Counted from the first letter of the stretch, positions 1 through 9,285 are shown. The stretch is DNA of 64,000 nt from Gordonia tangerina (GCF_021556435.1 NZ_JAKGCU010000014.1:1-64000); one strand, 5' to 3'. The notes: generated by a model not told the origin, from the sequence alone. Numbers and translations are program-made.

Positions 1-108
1 CTCGAGCATCTACGCGGCATCGCCCTCGGATTCCGCAACCTCGGCCACTACATCTTGCGGTCCCTGATCCATTCCGGACAGCTCGCCGAACGCCTGGATG
101 CACTCTGA
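1..108 (+). CDS. ISL3-family transposase, C-terminal 35 residues (partial)
   Basis: Reading frame 1 from the first base encodes 35 residues and a TGA at 106-108. The peptide contains LRGIALGFRNLGHYILRSL, which resembles the conserved C-terminal tail of ISL3-family DDE transposases. Start, catalytic triad and zinc-binding N-terminus lie upstream of the window, so it cannot be said whether the transposase is intact. The stop sits only a few bases before the apparent inverted repeat, as usual for compact IS elements. The family call rests on remembered similarity of a short tail; the frame itself is certain. Confidence 0.65.
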   Translation, partial: LEHLRGIALGFRNLGHYILRSLIHSGQLAERLDAL

Positions 109-121
109 ATCAGGAAGAGCC
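1..121 (+). mobile_element. Right end of an ISL3-family insertion sequence (left part outside window)
   Basis: The window opens inside a transposase gene. Just after its stop codon, at 113-121, lies GGAAGAGCC; its complement GGCTCTTCC matches the start of ISL3-type terminal inverted repeats as I know them. The element therefore probably ends at about 121. ISL3 elements usually duplicate about 8 bp of target, which would be roughly 122-129, but the left end is outside the window so neither the inverted repeat nor the duplication can be checked. Confidence 0.6.
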
Positions 122-379
122 GGTAAGCTCGCGGGCCTGCTTGCGGCCCATCTGGTGACGCGACGATTGGATTGCCAGGTGTAGGAAGCGAGACCATGAA
201 CTAGCCCTCGTGGGGTCCGAGTGGAGCTCTACGATATGTGCGCATACCGGGCCCGAAATCGAGTCAGCGACTGTCAGCGGCTTCGACTCGCCCAGAAGTC
301 GGGCGATCGTCAACGCGGTCACCGGGTCAATTCCGAGCTGACTAGCGAGGCTGACGCAAGACTGATTCGACTTATTCAT
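110..379 (-). CDS. Short hypothetical protein, apparently truncated by the IS
   Basis: This 89-residue ORF starts MNKSNQSCVSLASQLGID and resembles no family I recognise. It has no signal peptide or membrane segment, and the C-terminal part is basic with RHQMGRKQAREL. Its last four codons and its stop lie in the terminal repeat of the adjacent insertion sequence, so the natural C-terminus has probably been replaced and this may be a gene fragment. No clear ribosome binding site was identified. Real coding status is uncertain; it is listed because the composition looks protein-like and because it ends at the IS junction. Confidence 0.35.
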   Translation of the reverse strand: MNKSNQSCVSLASQLGIDPVTALTIARLLGESKPLTVADSISGPVCAHIVELHSDPTRASSWSRFLHLAIQSSRHQMGRKQARELTGSS

Positions 380-542
380 CGCTGCTCCACGCTTTCATCC
401 ACTGGCCGACTGTCCAATCGAGGACACGGCTCATCGTCGTCCACCGCGTCTATTCCACCATTGGAGTCCGACATCGTGCAGCTGTCCGGGCGGTGGCCGA
501 CGCTTTGGCGGGCCGTCCGACTGTCGTAGCTTCCTCGGGAGC

Positions 543-613
543 CCAGTCCAGAATCTGTGACCAGAGGGGCATTCCAGTCCAGGAATCCAGAATTTGCGTA
601 CGCCAGTCCAGAA
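543..613 (+). repeat. Three spaced copies of CCAGTCCAGAA
   Basis: CCAGTCCAGAA occurs at 543-553 and 603-613, with a near copy (CCAGTCCAGGAA) at 574-585, giving a spacing of about 30 bp. The run lies about 150 bp upstream of clpB in a stretch without a convincing gene. The function is unknown: possible protein-binding sites or a decayed tandem repeat. Confidence 0.5.
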
Positions 614-666
614 ACTGACCGCGCGCGGCACGGGCGGAGTGTGACCCACTCCACTAAACGTACAGA

Positions 667-687
667 GTTGAGCGGAATGCACTCAAC
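667..687 (+). promoter_or_regulatory. HAIR operator for HspR upstream of clpB
   Basis: GTTGAGC-N7-ACTCAAC is an inverted repeat matching the HAIR element (CTTGAGT-N7-ACTCAAG) bound by the heat-shock repressor HspR in actinobacteria. It lies 73 bp before the clpB start. A second inverted repeat, GGCTCA-N4-TGAGCC at 713-728, lies closer to the start and contains another TTGAG half-site; it could be a second weaker site or a leader hairpin. Confidence 0.8.
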
Positions 688-700
688 CCTGGTGGCGTTA
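674..700 (+). promoter_or_regulatory. Candidate SigH/SigE-type promoter inside the HspR operator
   Basis: GGAATG at 674-679 and GTTA at 697-700 have the spacing of the GGAA...GTT promoters used by the stress sigma factors SigH and SigE in mycobacteria. The -35 element lies inside the HAIR palindrome, so HspR binding would occlude it. In Mycobacterium tuberculosis clpB is under both HspR and SigH, which agrees. Short motifs, so moderate confidence. Confidence 0.45.
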
Positions 701-759
701 CACCTCGCGTATGGCTCATACTTGAGCCTGTTGGACTAAAGAGAGAAAGGTACACGCCC

Positions 760-3312
760 GTGGACAGCTTCAACCCGACCACCAAAACGCAGCAGGCCCT
801 GAGCGCTGCTGTGCAGGCGGCGGCCTCTGCTGGCAACTCCGACGTGCGCCCGGCCCACATCCTGGTGGCCCTGCTCGATCAGTCCGACGGCATCGCCGCA
901 CCGCTGCTCAAGGCGGTCGGGGTGGACCCGTCGGCGGTTCGGTCGCAGGCCCAGGCGCTGGTGAACCGAGCGCCGACGGTGTCCAGCGCGAGCGCGCAGC
1001 CGCAGCTCTCCCGCGAATCGATCGCGGCCATCAGCGCGGCTCAGCAGCTTGCCGGCGAGCTCGACGACGAATACGTGTCCACCGAGCACATCCTGGTCGG
1101 GTTGGCCACCGGCGACTCCGACACCGCCAAGCTCCTGGCGAATGTCGGCGCCACCCCGCAGGCCCTGCGCGACGCCTTCGTGTCCGTGCGTGGCAGCGCG
1201 CGGGTGACCAGCGAGGACCCCGAGTCGACCTATCAGGCGTTGGAGAAGTACTCCACCGACCTGACCGCAGCCGCCCGTGAGGGCAAACTCGACCCGGTCA
1301 TCGGCCGCGACACCGAGATCCGCCGCGTGGTGCAGGTGCTGAGCCGCCGCACCAAGAACAACCCGGTCCTCATCGGTGAACCCGGCGTCGGCAAGACGGC
1401 CATCGTCGAGGGCCTCGCCCAGCGGATCATCGCCGGCGACGTCCCTGAGTCCCTGCGCAACAAGACGGTCATCTCCCTGGACATGGGTTCGATGGTGGCC
1501 GGCGCCAAGTACCGCGGCGAGTTCGAAGAGCGGCTCAAGGCCGTGCTCGACGAGATCAAGGGATCGGCCGGACAGGTCATCACCTTCATCGACGAGCTGC
1601 ACACCATCGTCGGCGCCGGTGCGACCGGCGACTCCGCGATGGACGCCGGCAACATGATCAAGCCGATGCTCGCCCGCGGTGAGCTGCGGCTGGTGGGCGC
1701 CACCACCCTGGAGGAGTACCGCCAGCACATCGAGAAGGATGCTGCCCTCGAACGGCGCTTCCAGCAGGTCTATGTGGGGGAGCCGTCGGTGGAGGACACC
1801 ATCGGCATCCTGCGTGGGCTCAAGGATCGTTACGAGGTGCACCATGGTGTGCGCATCACCGACTCCGCGCTGGTGTCGGCGGCCACGCTGTCGGATCGCT
1901 ACATCACCTCGCGCTTCCTGCCGGACAAGGCCATCGACCTGGTCGACGAGGCCGCGTCGCGGCTGCGGATGGAGATCGACTCGCGGCCTGTCGAGATCGA
2001 CGAGGTCGAACGCATCGTGCGCCGCCTCGAGGTCGAAGAGGTCGCCCTGCAGAAGGAGACCGACGAGGCCTCGAAGGAACGACTGGAGAAGCTGCGCGGC
2101 GAACTGGCCGACCAGAAGGAGAAGCTCAACGAACTGTCGGCTCGCTGGCAGTCGGAGAAGACCGCCATCGACGCCGTGCGCGACGTCAAGGAGGAGCTGG
2201 AACGTCTTCGCGGAGAGGCCGATCGAGCCGAACGCGAGAGCGATCTGGGCCGTGCCGCCGAGCTGCGGTACGGCAAGATCCCCGGCCTCGAGAAGGAACT
2301 GGCGGCGGCGCTGGAGAAGACCGGCACCGACCCCGGCCAGGACGTGATGCTGCAGGAGGAGGTGGGCCCCGACGATGTGGCGCAGGTCGTGTCGTCGTGG
2401 ACCGGCATCCCCGCCGGCCGCATGCTGGAAGGCGAGACCGCCAAGCTGCTGCGGATGGAAGATGAACTCGGACACCGGGTCATCGGCCAGAAGGCCGCCG
2501 TGCAGGCGGTGTCCGACGCGGTGCGGCGTGCCCGTGCCGGTGTCGCGGACCCGAACCGTCCGCTGGGCTCGTTCATGTTCCTCGGCCCGACCGGTGTCGG
2601 CAAGACCGAGCTGGCCAAGGCGCTGGCGGAGTTCTTGTTCGACGACGAGCGCGCCATGGTGCGTATCGACATGAGCGAGTACGGCGAGAAGCACAGCGTC
2701 GCACGGCTCGTCGGCGCCCCTCCCGGCTACGTCGGGTACGAGGCGGGTGGTCAGCTGACCGAGGCGGTGCGGCGCCGGCCGTACACGGTGGTGCTGTTCG
2801 ACGAGATCGAGAAGGCCCACCCGGACGTGTTCGACGTGCTGCTGCAGGTGCTCGACGAGGGTCGCCTGACCGACGGTCAGGGCCGCACGGTGGACTTCCG
2901 CAACACCATCCTCATCCTCACGTCCAACCTGGGCGCGGGTGGTGACAAGGATCAGGTGATGATGGCGGTCCGCAGCAGGTTCAAGCCGGAGTTCATCAAC
3001 CGCCTCGACGACGTGATCGTCTTCGACGCGCTGAGCCCGGAGGAACTGGTCTCCATCGTCGACATCCAGCTCGCCCAGCTGGGCAAGCGCCTGGCGCAGC
3101 GTCGCCTCGAGCTGTCGGTCACCCCGAAGGCAAAGGAGTGGCTGGCCGAGCGTGGCTTCGATCCGCTCTACGGTGCCCGTCCGCTACGGCGGCTGGTGCA
3201 GCAGGCGATCGGCGACCAGCTCGCGAAGGCGTTGCTGGCCGGTGACATTCACGACGGCGACGTGGTGCCGGTGAATGTGGGTGCCGACGGGGAATCGTTG
3301 GTGCTCGGCTGA
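760..3312 (+). CDS. clpB: ATP-dependent disaggregase chaperone ClpB
   Basis: ClpB is a hexameric AAA+ machine that threads aggregated proteins with DnaK help in the cytoplasm. The 850-residue protein has the full family layout: Clp N-terminal repeat domain (about 1-145), first ATPase with Walker A GEPGVGKT near residue 207, coiled-coil middle domain (about 400-520), second ATPase with GPTGVGKTE near residue 609, and the C-terminal small domain. The second Walker B region ([15 protein letters not shown]) is intact. The GTG start at 760 is preceded by a purine-rich GAGAGAAAGG at 741-750. It stands alone, followed by a strong inverted repeat, and the HspR operator upstream implies heat-shock control. 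In mycobacteria the next gene is the Rv0383c-like gene, found here only at 30299. Confidence 0.97.
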   Translation: MDSFNPTTKTQQALSAAVQAAASAGNSDVRPAHILVALLDQSDGIAAPLLKAVGVDPSAVRSQAQALVNRAPTVSSASAQPQLSRESIAAISAAQQLAGELDDEYVSTEHILVGLATGDSDTAKLLANVGATPQALRDAFVSVRGSARVTSEDPESTYQALEKYSTDLTAAAREGKLDPVIGRDTEIRRVVQVLSRRTKNNPVLIGEPGVGKTAIVEGLAQRIIAGDVPESLRNKTVISLDMGSMVAGAKYRGEFEERLKAVLDEIKGSAGQVITFIDELHTIVGAGATGDSAMDAGNMIKPMLARGELRLVGATTLEEYRQHIEKDAALERRFQQVYVGEPSVEDTIGILRGLKDRYEVHHGVRITDSALVSAATLSDRYITSRFLPDKAIDLVDEAASRLRMEIDSRPVEIDEVERIVRRLEVEEVALQKETDEASKERLEKLRGELADQKEKLNELSARWQSEKTAIDAVRDVKEELERLRGEADRAERESDLGRAAELRYGKIPGLEKELAAALEKTGTDPGQDVMLQEEVGPDDVAQVVSSWTGIPAGRMLEGETAKLLRMEDELGHRVIGQKAAVQAVSDAVRRARAGVADPNRPLGSFMFLGPTGVGKTELAKALAEFLFDDERAMVRIDMSEYGEKHSVARLVGAPPGYVGYEAGGQLTEAVRRRPYTVVLFDEIEKAHPDVFDVLLQVLDEGRLTDGQGRTVDFRNTILILTSNLGAGGDKDQVMMAVRSRFKPEFINRLDDVIVFDALSPEELVSIVDIQLAQLGKRLAQRRLELSVTPKAKEWLAERGFDPLYGARPLRRLVQQAIGDQLAKALLAGDIHDGDVVPVNVGADGESLVLG

Positions 3313-3329
3313 GCGGGCAGAGTCGGAAC

Positions 3330-3405
3330 TGACTGAAATCGGCTCCCTCAGGTCGGACCGAGGGGATACCCCCTCGGAACTGTCCGAGGGGGCCGATTTC
3401 AGTCA
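3330..3405 (+). terminator. Large nested inverted repeat after clpB, probable terminator
   Basis: Arms 3330-3349 and 3386-3405 are 20 bp long and complementary except for one position; inside them CCGAGGGG (3358-3365) pairs with CCCCTCGG (3370-3377) across a short loop. It lies 18 bp after the clpB stop. There is no T-run after it, as is common for actinobacterial terminators. The long arms and inner hairpin also allow a small mobile repeat. Confidence 0.6.
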
Positions 3406-3426
3406 TGGGCGGATTCTTGCGTTACG

Positions 3427-3664
3427 GGTTTCGATACGCGCCGGGCTCGCAAGCTCGCTCGGCGCTACTCAACCCGCGGGGCAGGGTCGAGCCGCTGCGA
3501 ATCTCGCGGGGTGGGGTCGGGCCGCTGCGAAACTCGGGGGGCGGGGCGGGCCGCTGTGTAACTCGCGGGGTGGGGTCGGGCCGCTGCGAAACCCGCCACG
3601 GCGATGGGGCCCCCAACTCGATGGTCGAGTAGTCGCGAGCGGCAGCGAGTGACGTATCGAGACC
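3427..3664. repeat. Dispersed repeat in inverted pair flanking a 30-bp tandem repeat
   Basis: A copy reading TCGATACG...CTACTCAACC lies at 3427-3474 on the plus strand, and a related copy at 3622-3664 on the minus strand. Between them are four tandem units of 29-30 bp (3475-3504, 3505-3534, 3535-3563, 3564-3593), each with a G-rich start and the core CCGCTG. The TCGATAC...CTACTC family recurs at about 13988 and 19055. No gene is evident between 3313 and 3668. Confidence 0.7.
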
Positions 3665-3668
3665 GGCC

Positions 3669-5303
3669 TCAGCTACCGACCTCGGCCGCGGCCCGATACA
3701 ACCACGAGACGACCAGCGCGCCCGGATCGACCACGCCGCGGGCATTCTCGCCCACATAGCTCGCCCGACCCTTGGCGGCGGTGGTGTCGCGGGTGGATTC
3801 GGCGCCGTCCTCGGCTGCCTGCGCGACCTCATCGAGCGCCGCGCCCCCGGCCAACGCGTCGGCTGCCGGGGCCAACGCGTCGACCATGGTGTTGTCGCCG
3901 ACCTCCGCGCCACCGAGGTCCTTGATCTCGGCGAGTGCTGCGGCCGTGCCGTCGCGCAGGGCCGCAGCGAAGTCGTCGGATTCCGCGAACGCGGACGCGA
4001 GCTGACGGAACAGCACCCCGAACACGGCGCCGGAGGTACCACCGGCGCGCACCAGGAACGAGGTGCTGATCGCCGTCAACACCTCGGCATCCGTCCCGCG
4101 AAGCGGCGCCTCGAAATGGCCGAGCGCCGCCTGCATGTTGGTGCCGAAGTCTCCGTCCCCGGCCTGCTGATCCAGCGCGGTCAGGTCGTCGATCGAATCG
4201 CGAACGCGAGTCACAAAGGTTGTCAGCCACGCCGACTCGTCGCCCTCGGAGGCGGCGTCGTCGGGTTCGGTGAACTCGACATCACTCACCTCTGCCGGAC
4301 CGCGGCCGATGTGCGCGGGCCACGCCGGCGCGTCGGTGTCGGCGTCGAACAGGTCCAGGATCTCGTCGTCGTGACGGACGAGGGTGATCGAGAAGCCGGT
4401 CATGTCCAGGGCGGTGACATAGGTGCCGACCATCGAGCGACCGACCGTGACGCCGCGCTGCGACAGATCGGCGACAACCTCCCCGAACACCAGCGACAAC
4501 TCGAGCGGATGGGCTGAGCCGAGGCCGTTCACCAGGCAGATCACCCGCTCGCCCGCACCGAGACCCAGTGATTCCACGATGCGATCGAGCATGCGGTGAA
4601 CCAACTCCCGTGCCCCGACCTGCTGGGTCCGCGCCTCACCGGCCTCACCGTGGATGCCGACACCGAACTCCATCTGGCCTGGTTCGAGGTCGAAGGTCGC
4701 CGACTGCGCTCCGGGGATGGTGCAGGCGCGGTAGGCAACCGCGAAGCTGCGGGCGTTGTCGGCGGTCCGGCGGCCGAGTTCGGCGACTGTTGCGAGGTCG
4801 TCCCCGCGGGCGGCCGCTGCGCCACAGATCTTTTCGACGACGATGGTCGCCCCGGTCCCGCGGCGACCGGGACCGGACTCGGACTCGGTCGCGGCGTCGT
4901 CGTCGACGAGGACGTGATCGGTGGCGACTTCCTCGCGGAGCAGGTGACGGGCGATCCGGAAGTTCATCACGTCGCCGGTGTAGTTCTTCACCACGTGCAA
5001 CACGCCCTGCCCGCGGTCGGCCCATCGGGTGGCGCCGACGATCTGCAGTGCGTTCGGTGATGTGAACACCAGGCCTGGGCAGGCGGCGTCGAGCAGGCCC
5101 GCGCCGATCAGCCCGGCGTGCATCGGTTCGTGGCCCGACCCGCCGCCGGAGATCACCGCGACACCGGAGCCCGGAGCCTCGCGACGGTGCAGGAAACCGG
5201 GGTCGGGCCGCCAGGCGATGCGCGGGTTGGCGGCGAGAAAGCCGCGCAGTGCGTCGGTGATGAAGGTGTCGGGGGAGTTGAGGACGTACTGGTGTGCGGT
5301 CAC
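3669..5303 (-). CDS. Dihydroxyacetone kinase, DhaK-DhaL fusion, ATP-dependent type
   Basis: This enzyme phosphorylates dihydroxyacetone to dihydroxyacetone phosphate, feeding glycerol or triose carbon into glycolysis. Residues 1 to about 330 form a DhaK domain with GGGSGHEPMHAG and the covalent substrate-binding histidine in GVGIHGEAG. Residues about 350-544 form DhaL with the Mg-ADP-binding DQQAGDGDFGTNM. Having both on one chain is typical of ATP-dependent kinases rather than PTS-coupled DhaKLM. The start is GTG at 5303, 9 nt after the stop of the upstream sigma factor gene, so the two are probably co-transcribed. No glycerol dehydrogenase is nearby, so the source of dihydroxyacetone is not indicated. 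Confidence 0.92.
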   Translation of the reverse strand: MTAHQYVLNSPDTFITDALRGFLAANPRIAWRPDPGFLHRREAPGSGVAVISGGGSGHEPMHAGLIGAGLLDAACPGLVFTSPNALQIVGATRWADRGQGVLHVVKNYTGDVMNFRIARHLLREEVATDHVLVDDDAATESESGPGRRGTGATIVVEKICGAAAARGDDLATVAELGRRTADNARSFAVAYRACTIPGAQSATFDLEPGQMEFGVGIHGEAGEARTQQVGARELVHRMLDRIVESLGLGAGERVICLVNGLGSAHPLELSLVFGEVVADLSQRGVTVGRSMVGTYVTALDMTGFSITLVRHDDEILDLFDADTDAPAWPAHIGRGPAEVSDVEFTEPDDAASEGDESAWLTTFVTRVRDSIDDLTALDQQAGDGDFGTNMQAALGHFEAPLRGTDAEVLTAISTSFLVRAGGTSGAVFGVLFRQLASAFAESDDFAAALRDGTAAALAEIKDLGGAEVGDNTMVDALAPAADALAGGAALDEVAQAAEDGAESTRDTTAAKGRASYVGENARGVVDPGALVVSWLYRAAAEVGS

Positions 5304-5312
5304 GACTCCACC

Positions 5313-5918
5313 CTAGGCAGCGTGACCCGGCTCCAAGTGGGTGCGAAGTCTGCGCATGCCGTCGCGGATGCGGGATTTGACGGCCGGCAACCCGATGCCC
5401 AGCCGGTCGGCGACCTCGCGATAGGTCAGACCCTGAAAGTAGGCCAGCTCCACAGATTCTCGCTGCAGGTTGGTCAGCGCGTCCATGCCGTCTCGGACTT
5501 CCCGGCGTCGGGCGCGGATCTCCACGGCATCGGATACCTCGTCGACCTCGGGGCGTAGCGAGGCCAGCCCGTATTCGGTGGTGCGCCGATGCGATGCCGT
5601 CTCCGACCGCACGCGGTCCACCGCGCGGCGATGCGCCATGGTGATCAGCCACGACAACGCCGACCCCGCGGCGGGATCGAACGCCGATGCCGACCGCCAC
5701 ACCTCCAGATAGACCTCCTGAGTGGTCTCCTCGCTGTATCCGGGGTCGCGCAGCACACGCTGGACCATTCCGAAGACCCGCTCGCACGTGCTGTCGTAGA
5801 GGGCGGCGAACGCGGCATGGTCGCCGCCACCGACACGTCGGAGTAGGTCGGCGAGGTCGATATCCGAATCGGTCACGGTGCGCGTCGCGGTGGCGGGCGA
5901 AATGTCGAGAACCGTCAT
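5313..5918 (-). CDS. sigK: ECF RNA polymerase sigma factor, SigK-like
   Basis: The 201-residue protein has the two ECF regions: region 2 (about 25-95) with YSEETTQEVYLEVWR and AHRRAVDRVR, and a region 4 helix-turn-helix (about 140-190) with GLTYREVADRLGIGLPAVKSR. Sequence and length fit the SigK group (ECF19). That group normally sits beside the membrane anti-sigma factor RskA; here the next gene downstream is the dihydroxyacetone kinase, 9 nt away, and upstream is the GH15 gene, so no anti-sigma gene is adjacent. Activity may be controlled by an unlinked partner. Assignment to ECF sigma factors is certain; the SigK subgroup is likely. Confidence 0.85.
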   Translation of the reverse strand: MTVLDISPATATRTVTDSDIDLADLLRRVGGGDHAAFAALYDSTCERVFGMVQRVLRDPGYSEETTQEVYLEVWRSASAFDPAAGSALSWLITMAHRRAVDRVRSETASHRRTTEYGLASLRPEVDEVSDAVEIRARRREVRDGMDALTNLQRESVELAYFQGLTYREVADRLGIGLPAVKSRIRDGMRRLRTHLEPGHAA

Positions 5919-6048
5919 GGATGAACCTGTCGCGTCATGAGTGTTGCAGCCGATACGAAAACGCTATCGACGATTCGGGTCCACACCCGCTGTCGGCAGA
6001 CCATCTGCGATGCATTTGCAACTCGGATAACGGAAAGGTAACGGCGGT

Positions 6049-7896
6049 TCATCCGCCGGCCAGCCGTCGATCGAGGTTGATGGCCGCACTGATCAGCGAC
6101 AAATGAGTGAAGGCCTGCGGCAGGTTGCCGAGCTGCTCGCCGGTCAACCCGATCTGCTCGGCGTAGAGGCCCAGATGATTGGCGTGGGTGAACATCTTCT
6201 CCATCGCCAGCCGGGCGTCGGCGAGACGGCCCGAGCGTGTCAACGCCTCGACGTACCAAAACGAGCACAGCGAGAAAGTGCCCTCGCCGCCGTCGAGGCC
6301 GTCGTGGCCGTCGGTGGTGTCGTAGCGGAACACCAGCGAGTCGCTGACGAGTTCGTCTTCGATGGCCCGAAGCGTGCTCTGGAAACGGTCGTCGGTGGGC
6401 GCCAACAGTTTCACGGCCGGAATCAGGAGCAGCGAGGCGTCCAGGCGGTCGGCGTCGAGGGTCTGCACGAAGGCGCCCAGCTTCTCGTTCCAGCCGCGTT
6501 CCATGATCTGGGTGAAGATCTCGTCGCGGGCCGTCATCCAGCCGGCGATATCGCCGGGCAGCCCACGCTGACGACTCATCCGGATCATCCGCTCCAGCCC
6601 TACCCAGCACATCAGCCGCGAGTACACATGATGGCGCGGTTCGGTGCGGACCTCCCAGATGCTCTGATCCGGTGCGTCCCAGTTGTCGACCAGCCAGGCC
6701 GCTACGTCGCAGAGCTGAGTCCACGACTGATACGAGATGCCCGGTCCGTACTTGTTGAACAGATACACCGAGTCGATGAGCTCGCCATAGATGTCGAGTT
6801 GGCGTTGCTGGGCGGCGGCGTTGCCGACCACCACCGGCGACGACCCGCGGTAGCCCTCCCAGTCCAGCCGCGTCTCCGTCGGCGGGGGATCACCATCGAG
6901 GGTGTACATCAGGCGTAGTGGCCCGGTCTGTTCGTCCACGCCGTCGTCGAACCGGCAGGTCAACCACTGCATGAACGCAGCGGCCTCGTCGGTGAACCCG
7001 AGTCGCAGCAATGCGTACAGCGTGAATGCGGTGTCGCGGATCCAGACGTAGCGGTAGTCCCAATTACGTTCGCTACCAATGCTCTCCGGCAGCCCGGCGG
7101 TCACCGCCGACACGACGGCACCACTCGGCTCGTGCGTGAGCAGTTTCAACGTCAGCGCCGAGCGGTGGACCATCTCGCGCCACCGGCCGGCGTAGGTCGA
7201 CTGCGAAATCCACGATTGCCAGAATGCGACGGTCTCGGCCACCACCTCCGGGGCGCGGTCGTGGGCGAAACAGTCGTCGGCGATGGGTTCGGGCGCTGCG
7301 ACGGTGGTCATCGACTCGCCGGTGTGGATGGTGAAGGTGGTTTCGAGGTCATTGTCGTCGCCGATCTGCCAGTCGGCGTCGGCGAGGATGTGTAGGGCGA
7401 ATTCCTCGGCGGAGAACGTTGCTCGTCCGGGGTCGCCCAGTGCGACGGTGTGCGGGGCGCGCCCGTAGTCGAATCGCGGCGCGATGCGCATTCGGAATCT
7501 CACCTTGCCGCGGACACACACCACTCGCCGCACGATGCGGGTGCGGTGCTTGGGATCGTGTGGTCGCGCGATCGGCATGAGGTCCTGGACCTCGGCCACA
7601 CCGTCGTCGCTCATGAAGCGGGTCACCAGGACGTTGGAGTCGGGCAGATAGAACTGCCGGGTCGTCACATCCCCATCGATCTGCTCTATCGTCCACGCGC
7701 CGCCACGCTCGGCGTCGAGCAGCGAACCGAAGACGCTCGGGGAGTCGAACCGGGGGCAGCAGAACCAGTCGATGCGTCCGTCGACCCCGATCACCGCGGC
7801 GGTGCGTAGATCGCCGATGACGCCATGGTCGGCGATCGGGAGATACGCGGGCGTGGGGGAGGACGTGGTGGTGGCGCCGTCGCAGCGGGTGGACAT
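6049..7896 (-). CDS. Glycoside hydrolase family 15 protein (trehalase/glucoamylase-like)
   Basis: GH15 enzymes are inverting alpha-glycosidases; the actinobacterial cytosolic branch includes trehalases that split trehalose to glucose. The 615-residue protein has the N-terminal beta domain with [16 protein letters not shown], and the catalytic (alpha/alpha)6 barrel with [16 protein letters not shown] and the C-terminal [17 protein letters not shown]. The frame stays open about 300 codons upstream, but that part is antisense to the merR gene, so the ATG at 7896 just before [11 protein letters not shown] is preferred. It has no signal peptide, so it is intracellular. It is divergent from the MerR gene at 8050. 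Substrate specificity, trehalose or malto-oligosaccharide, cannot be read from sequence. Confidence 0.9.
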   Translation of the reverse strand: MSTRCDGATTTSSPTPAYLPIADHGVIGDLRTAAVIGVDGRIDWFCCPRFDSPSVFGSLLDAERGGAWTIEQIDGDVTTRQFYLPDSNVLVTRFMSDDGVAEVQDLMPIARPHDPKHRTRIVRRVVCVRGKVRFRMRIAPRFDYGRAPHTVALGDPGRATFSAEEFALHILADADWQIGDDNDLETTFTIHTGESMTTVAAPEPIADDCFAHDRAPEVVAETVAFWQSWISQSTYAGRWREMVHRSALTLKLLTHEPSGAVVSAVTAGLPESIGSERNWDYRYVWIRDTAFTLYALLRLGFTDEAAAFMQWLTCRFDDGVDEQTGPLRLMYTLDGDPPPTETRLDWEGYRGSSPVVVGNAAAQQRQLDIYGELIDSVYLFNKYGPGISYQSWTQLCDVAAWLVDNWDAPDQSIWEVRTEPRHHVYSRLMCWVGLERMIRMSRQRGLPGDIAGWMTARDEIFTQIMERGWNEKLGAFVQTLDADRLDASLLLIPAVKLLAPTDDRFQSTLRAIEDELVSDSLVFRYDTTDGHDGLDGGEGTFSLCSFWYVEALTRSGRLADARLAMEKMFTHANHLGLYAEQIGLTGEQLGNLPQAFTHLSLISAAINLDRRLAGG

Positions 7897-8049
7897 ATCC
7901 GCACCGTAGGCAGGCTCGCGCGCCCGCGGCCGCCGTCGACCGCATACGGTCACAGAGTCGTGATCCGATGCCACGATTCGATATCGATGGGTCGTCGGGC
8001 CGCGGGCGCTTGACCCTGACACCGTGTGAGGCAGGAGTGTGATCGTGTC

Positions 8050-8871
8050 ATGTTCACCATCGGAGATTTCGCCACCATGGGTCGGGTGTCGGTGCGGATG
8101 CTGCGGCACTACGACTCGATCGGGCTCCTGCAACCGGCACGCGTCGACGAGTACACGGGCTACCGGTACTACGAGGCCGATCAGCTGCGTCGACTCAACC
8201 GGCTCGTCGCGCTGAAGGATCTCGGGTTCACCTTGTCCGAGGTGACCCGGATCATCGACGCCGACGTCGACACCGCCGAGCTGCGCGGCATGCTGACTCT
8301 GCGGCAATCGCAGGTGGCCGCCCAGATCGAGGCCGACACCGACCGGCTCCGGCGCATCGAGGCGAGACTTCGGATGATCGAAAGGGAAGGCACCATGAGC
8401 ACCACCTCTGTCACTGTGAAATCCGTCGAGGCACTCCGGATCGCGTCGATCAGCGGAGTCGCCGAGAGCACCGACTCCGCCGATGTCGCGCCCGTCATCC
8501 AACCTCTGTTCGGTCAATTGTTCGCCGCACTCGGGCCGGCCGGTGTGGAACCCGCGGGTCCGATCGTCGCGACCTATGCACCCACGGCAGACGGCAAATT
8601 GTCCGTCAGCGCGGCATGCACCGTCGCCGACGGGGTGACCGTCGACGGTCTCGTGATCTCCACCCTGCCGGCTCAGGAGCAGGTTGCTTCGTATGTGCAC
8701 CACGGCGAGATGGCCAACATCGGTGAGGGATATCAGATCCTGGCCACCTGGATCGACGACAACGGCTACATCACCGACGGCACCGCACGTGAGGTGTACC
8801 TGCTCAGTCATCCCGAGCCCGAGGAGAAGTGGCAGACCGAACTGCAGATGCCGATCACCGCGTCGGCCTGA
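8050..8871 (+). CDS. MerR-family regulator with GyrI-like effector-binding domain
   Basis: The 273-residue protein has a MerR winged helix (about 1-70) with SVRMLRHYDSIGLLQPARVDEYTGYRYY, a coiled dimerisation helix (about 75-115), and a C-terminal GyrI-like/SoxR-associated domain (about 120-270) that typically binds small hydrophobic or cationic ligands, as in BltR- and TipA-type regulators. The ATG at 8050 has GGAG about 12 nt upstream; a GTG at 8026 in frame is possible. It is divergent from the GH15 gene. No obvious 19-bp-spaced MerR promoter was identified and no efflux gene lies next to it, so its target is unknown. Confidence 0.88.
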   Translation: MFTIGDFATMGRVSVRMLRHYDSIGLLQPARVDEYTGYRYYEADQLRRLNRLVALKDLGFTLSEVTRIIDADVDTAELRGMLTLRQSQVAAQIEADTDRLRRIEARLRMIEREGTMSTTSVTVKSVEALRIASISGVAESTDSADVAPVIQPLFGQLFAALGPAGVEPAGPIVATYAPTADGKLSVSAACTVADGVTVDGLVISTLPAQEQVASYVHHGEMANIGEGYQILATWIDDNGYITDGTAREVYLLSHPEPEEKWQTELQMPITASA

Positions 8872-8910
8872 GGCGTCGGGGCCGGGCCCGCTGGTATCCC
8901 GCGCCGGACT

Positions 8911-9255
8911 CTAGTGCGAAAAGCGCGGCAAGTTGTCCTCCACCCAGTCGCGAAGTGCGTCAAGCGGCACCGAGGCGTCGGCGCCCAGGTCGGTCAGTGC
9001 GTACTCCACGTGTAGCGGCACCGCCGGATACACGGTGCGCGTCAGGATGCCGTGCTCTTCGAGTCGGCGCAGCGTGGCGGTGAGCACCTTCGGGCTGATG
9101 CCGTCGAGTCGCGTGCGGAGCTCACCGAAACGCATCGGGCCCGACCGCAGGGCACCGATGATGAGGGCGCTCCATTTGTCGGCGAGGAGGTCGAGCATCC
9201 CTCGGCAGGGGCATGTGGCCGAGTAGGCGTCACCGCGGTGTTGAGCTGTGCTCAT
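8911..9255 (-). CDS. HxlR/DUF24-family repressor, QorR-like
   Basis: A 114-residue winged-helix protein of the HxlR (DUF24) family. It carries N-terminal cysteines in TCPCRGMLDLLADKWSALI, the position of the redox-sensing cysteine in YodB, HypR and QorR, followed by the wing and recognition helix MRFGELRTRLDGISPKVLT. It is divergently arranged with a quinone-oxidoreductase-like gene at 9339, as QorR is with qor2 in Corynebacterium glutamicum. By analogy it may sense quinones or disulfide stress through the cysteines and repress both genes from the shared 83-bp region. It ends 39 nt from the convergent merR gene. Confidence 0.88.
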   Translation of the reverse strand: MSTAQHRGDAYSATCPCRGMLDLLADKWSALIIGALRSGPMRFGELRTRLDGISPKVLTATLRRLEEHGILTRTVYPAVPLHVEYALTDLGADASVPLDALRDWVEDNLPRFSH

Positions 9256-9285
9256 TTATCCTCCTGACGTGCATAGGTTCCCGAA

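Noticed and set aside
376-682. Two overlapping minus-strand frames of 83-92 codons upstream of clpB
   Set aside because: They overlap each other and the repeat CCAGTCCAGAA, with Arg/Pro-rich composition typical of chance frames.
736-2820. Long open frame (694 codons) antisense to clpB
   Set aside because: It mirrors the strongly conserved clpB codons; such antisense frames are routine in high-GC genes and the product resembles no protein.
3475-3593. Tandem 30-bp units considered as a CRISPR array
   Set aside because: The units are directly adjacent with no unique spacers and there are no cas genes.
7897-8811. N-terminal extension of the GH15 protein by about 300 residues
   Set aside because: The extension is antisense to the MerR gene and GH15 similarity begins only after the ATG at 7896.
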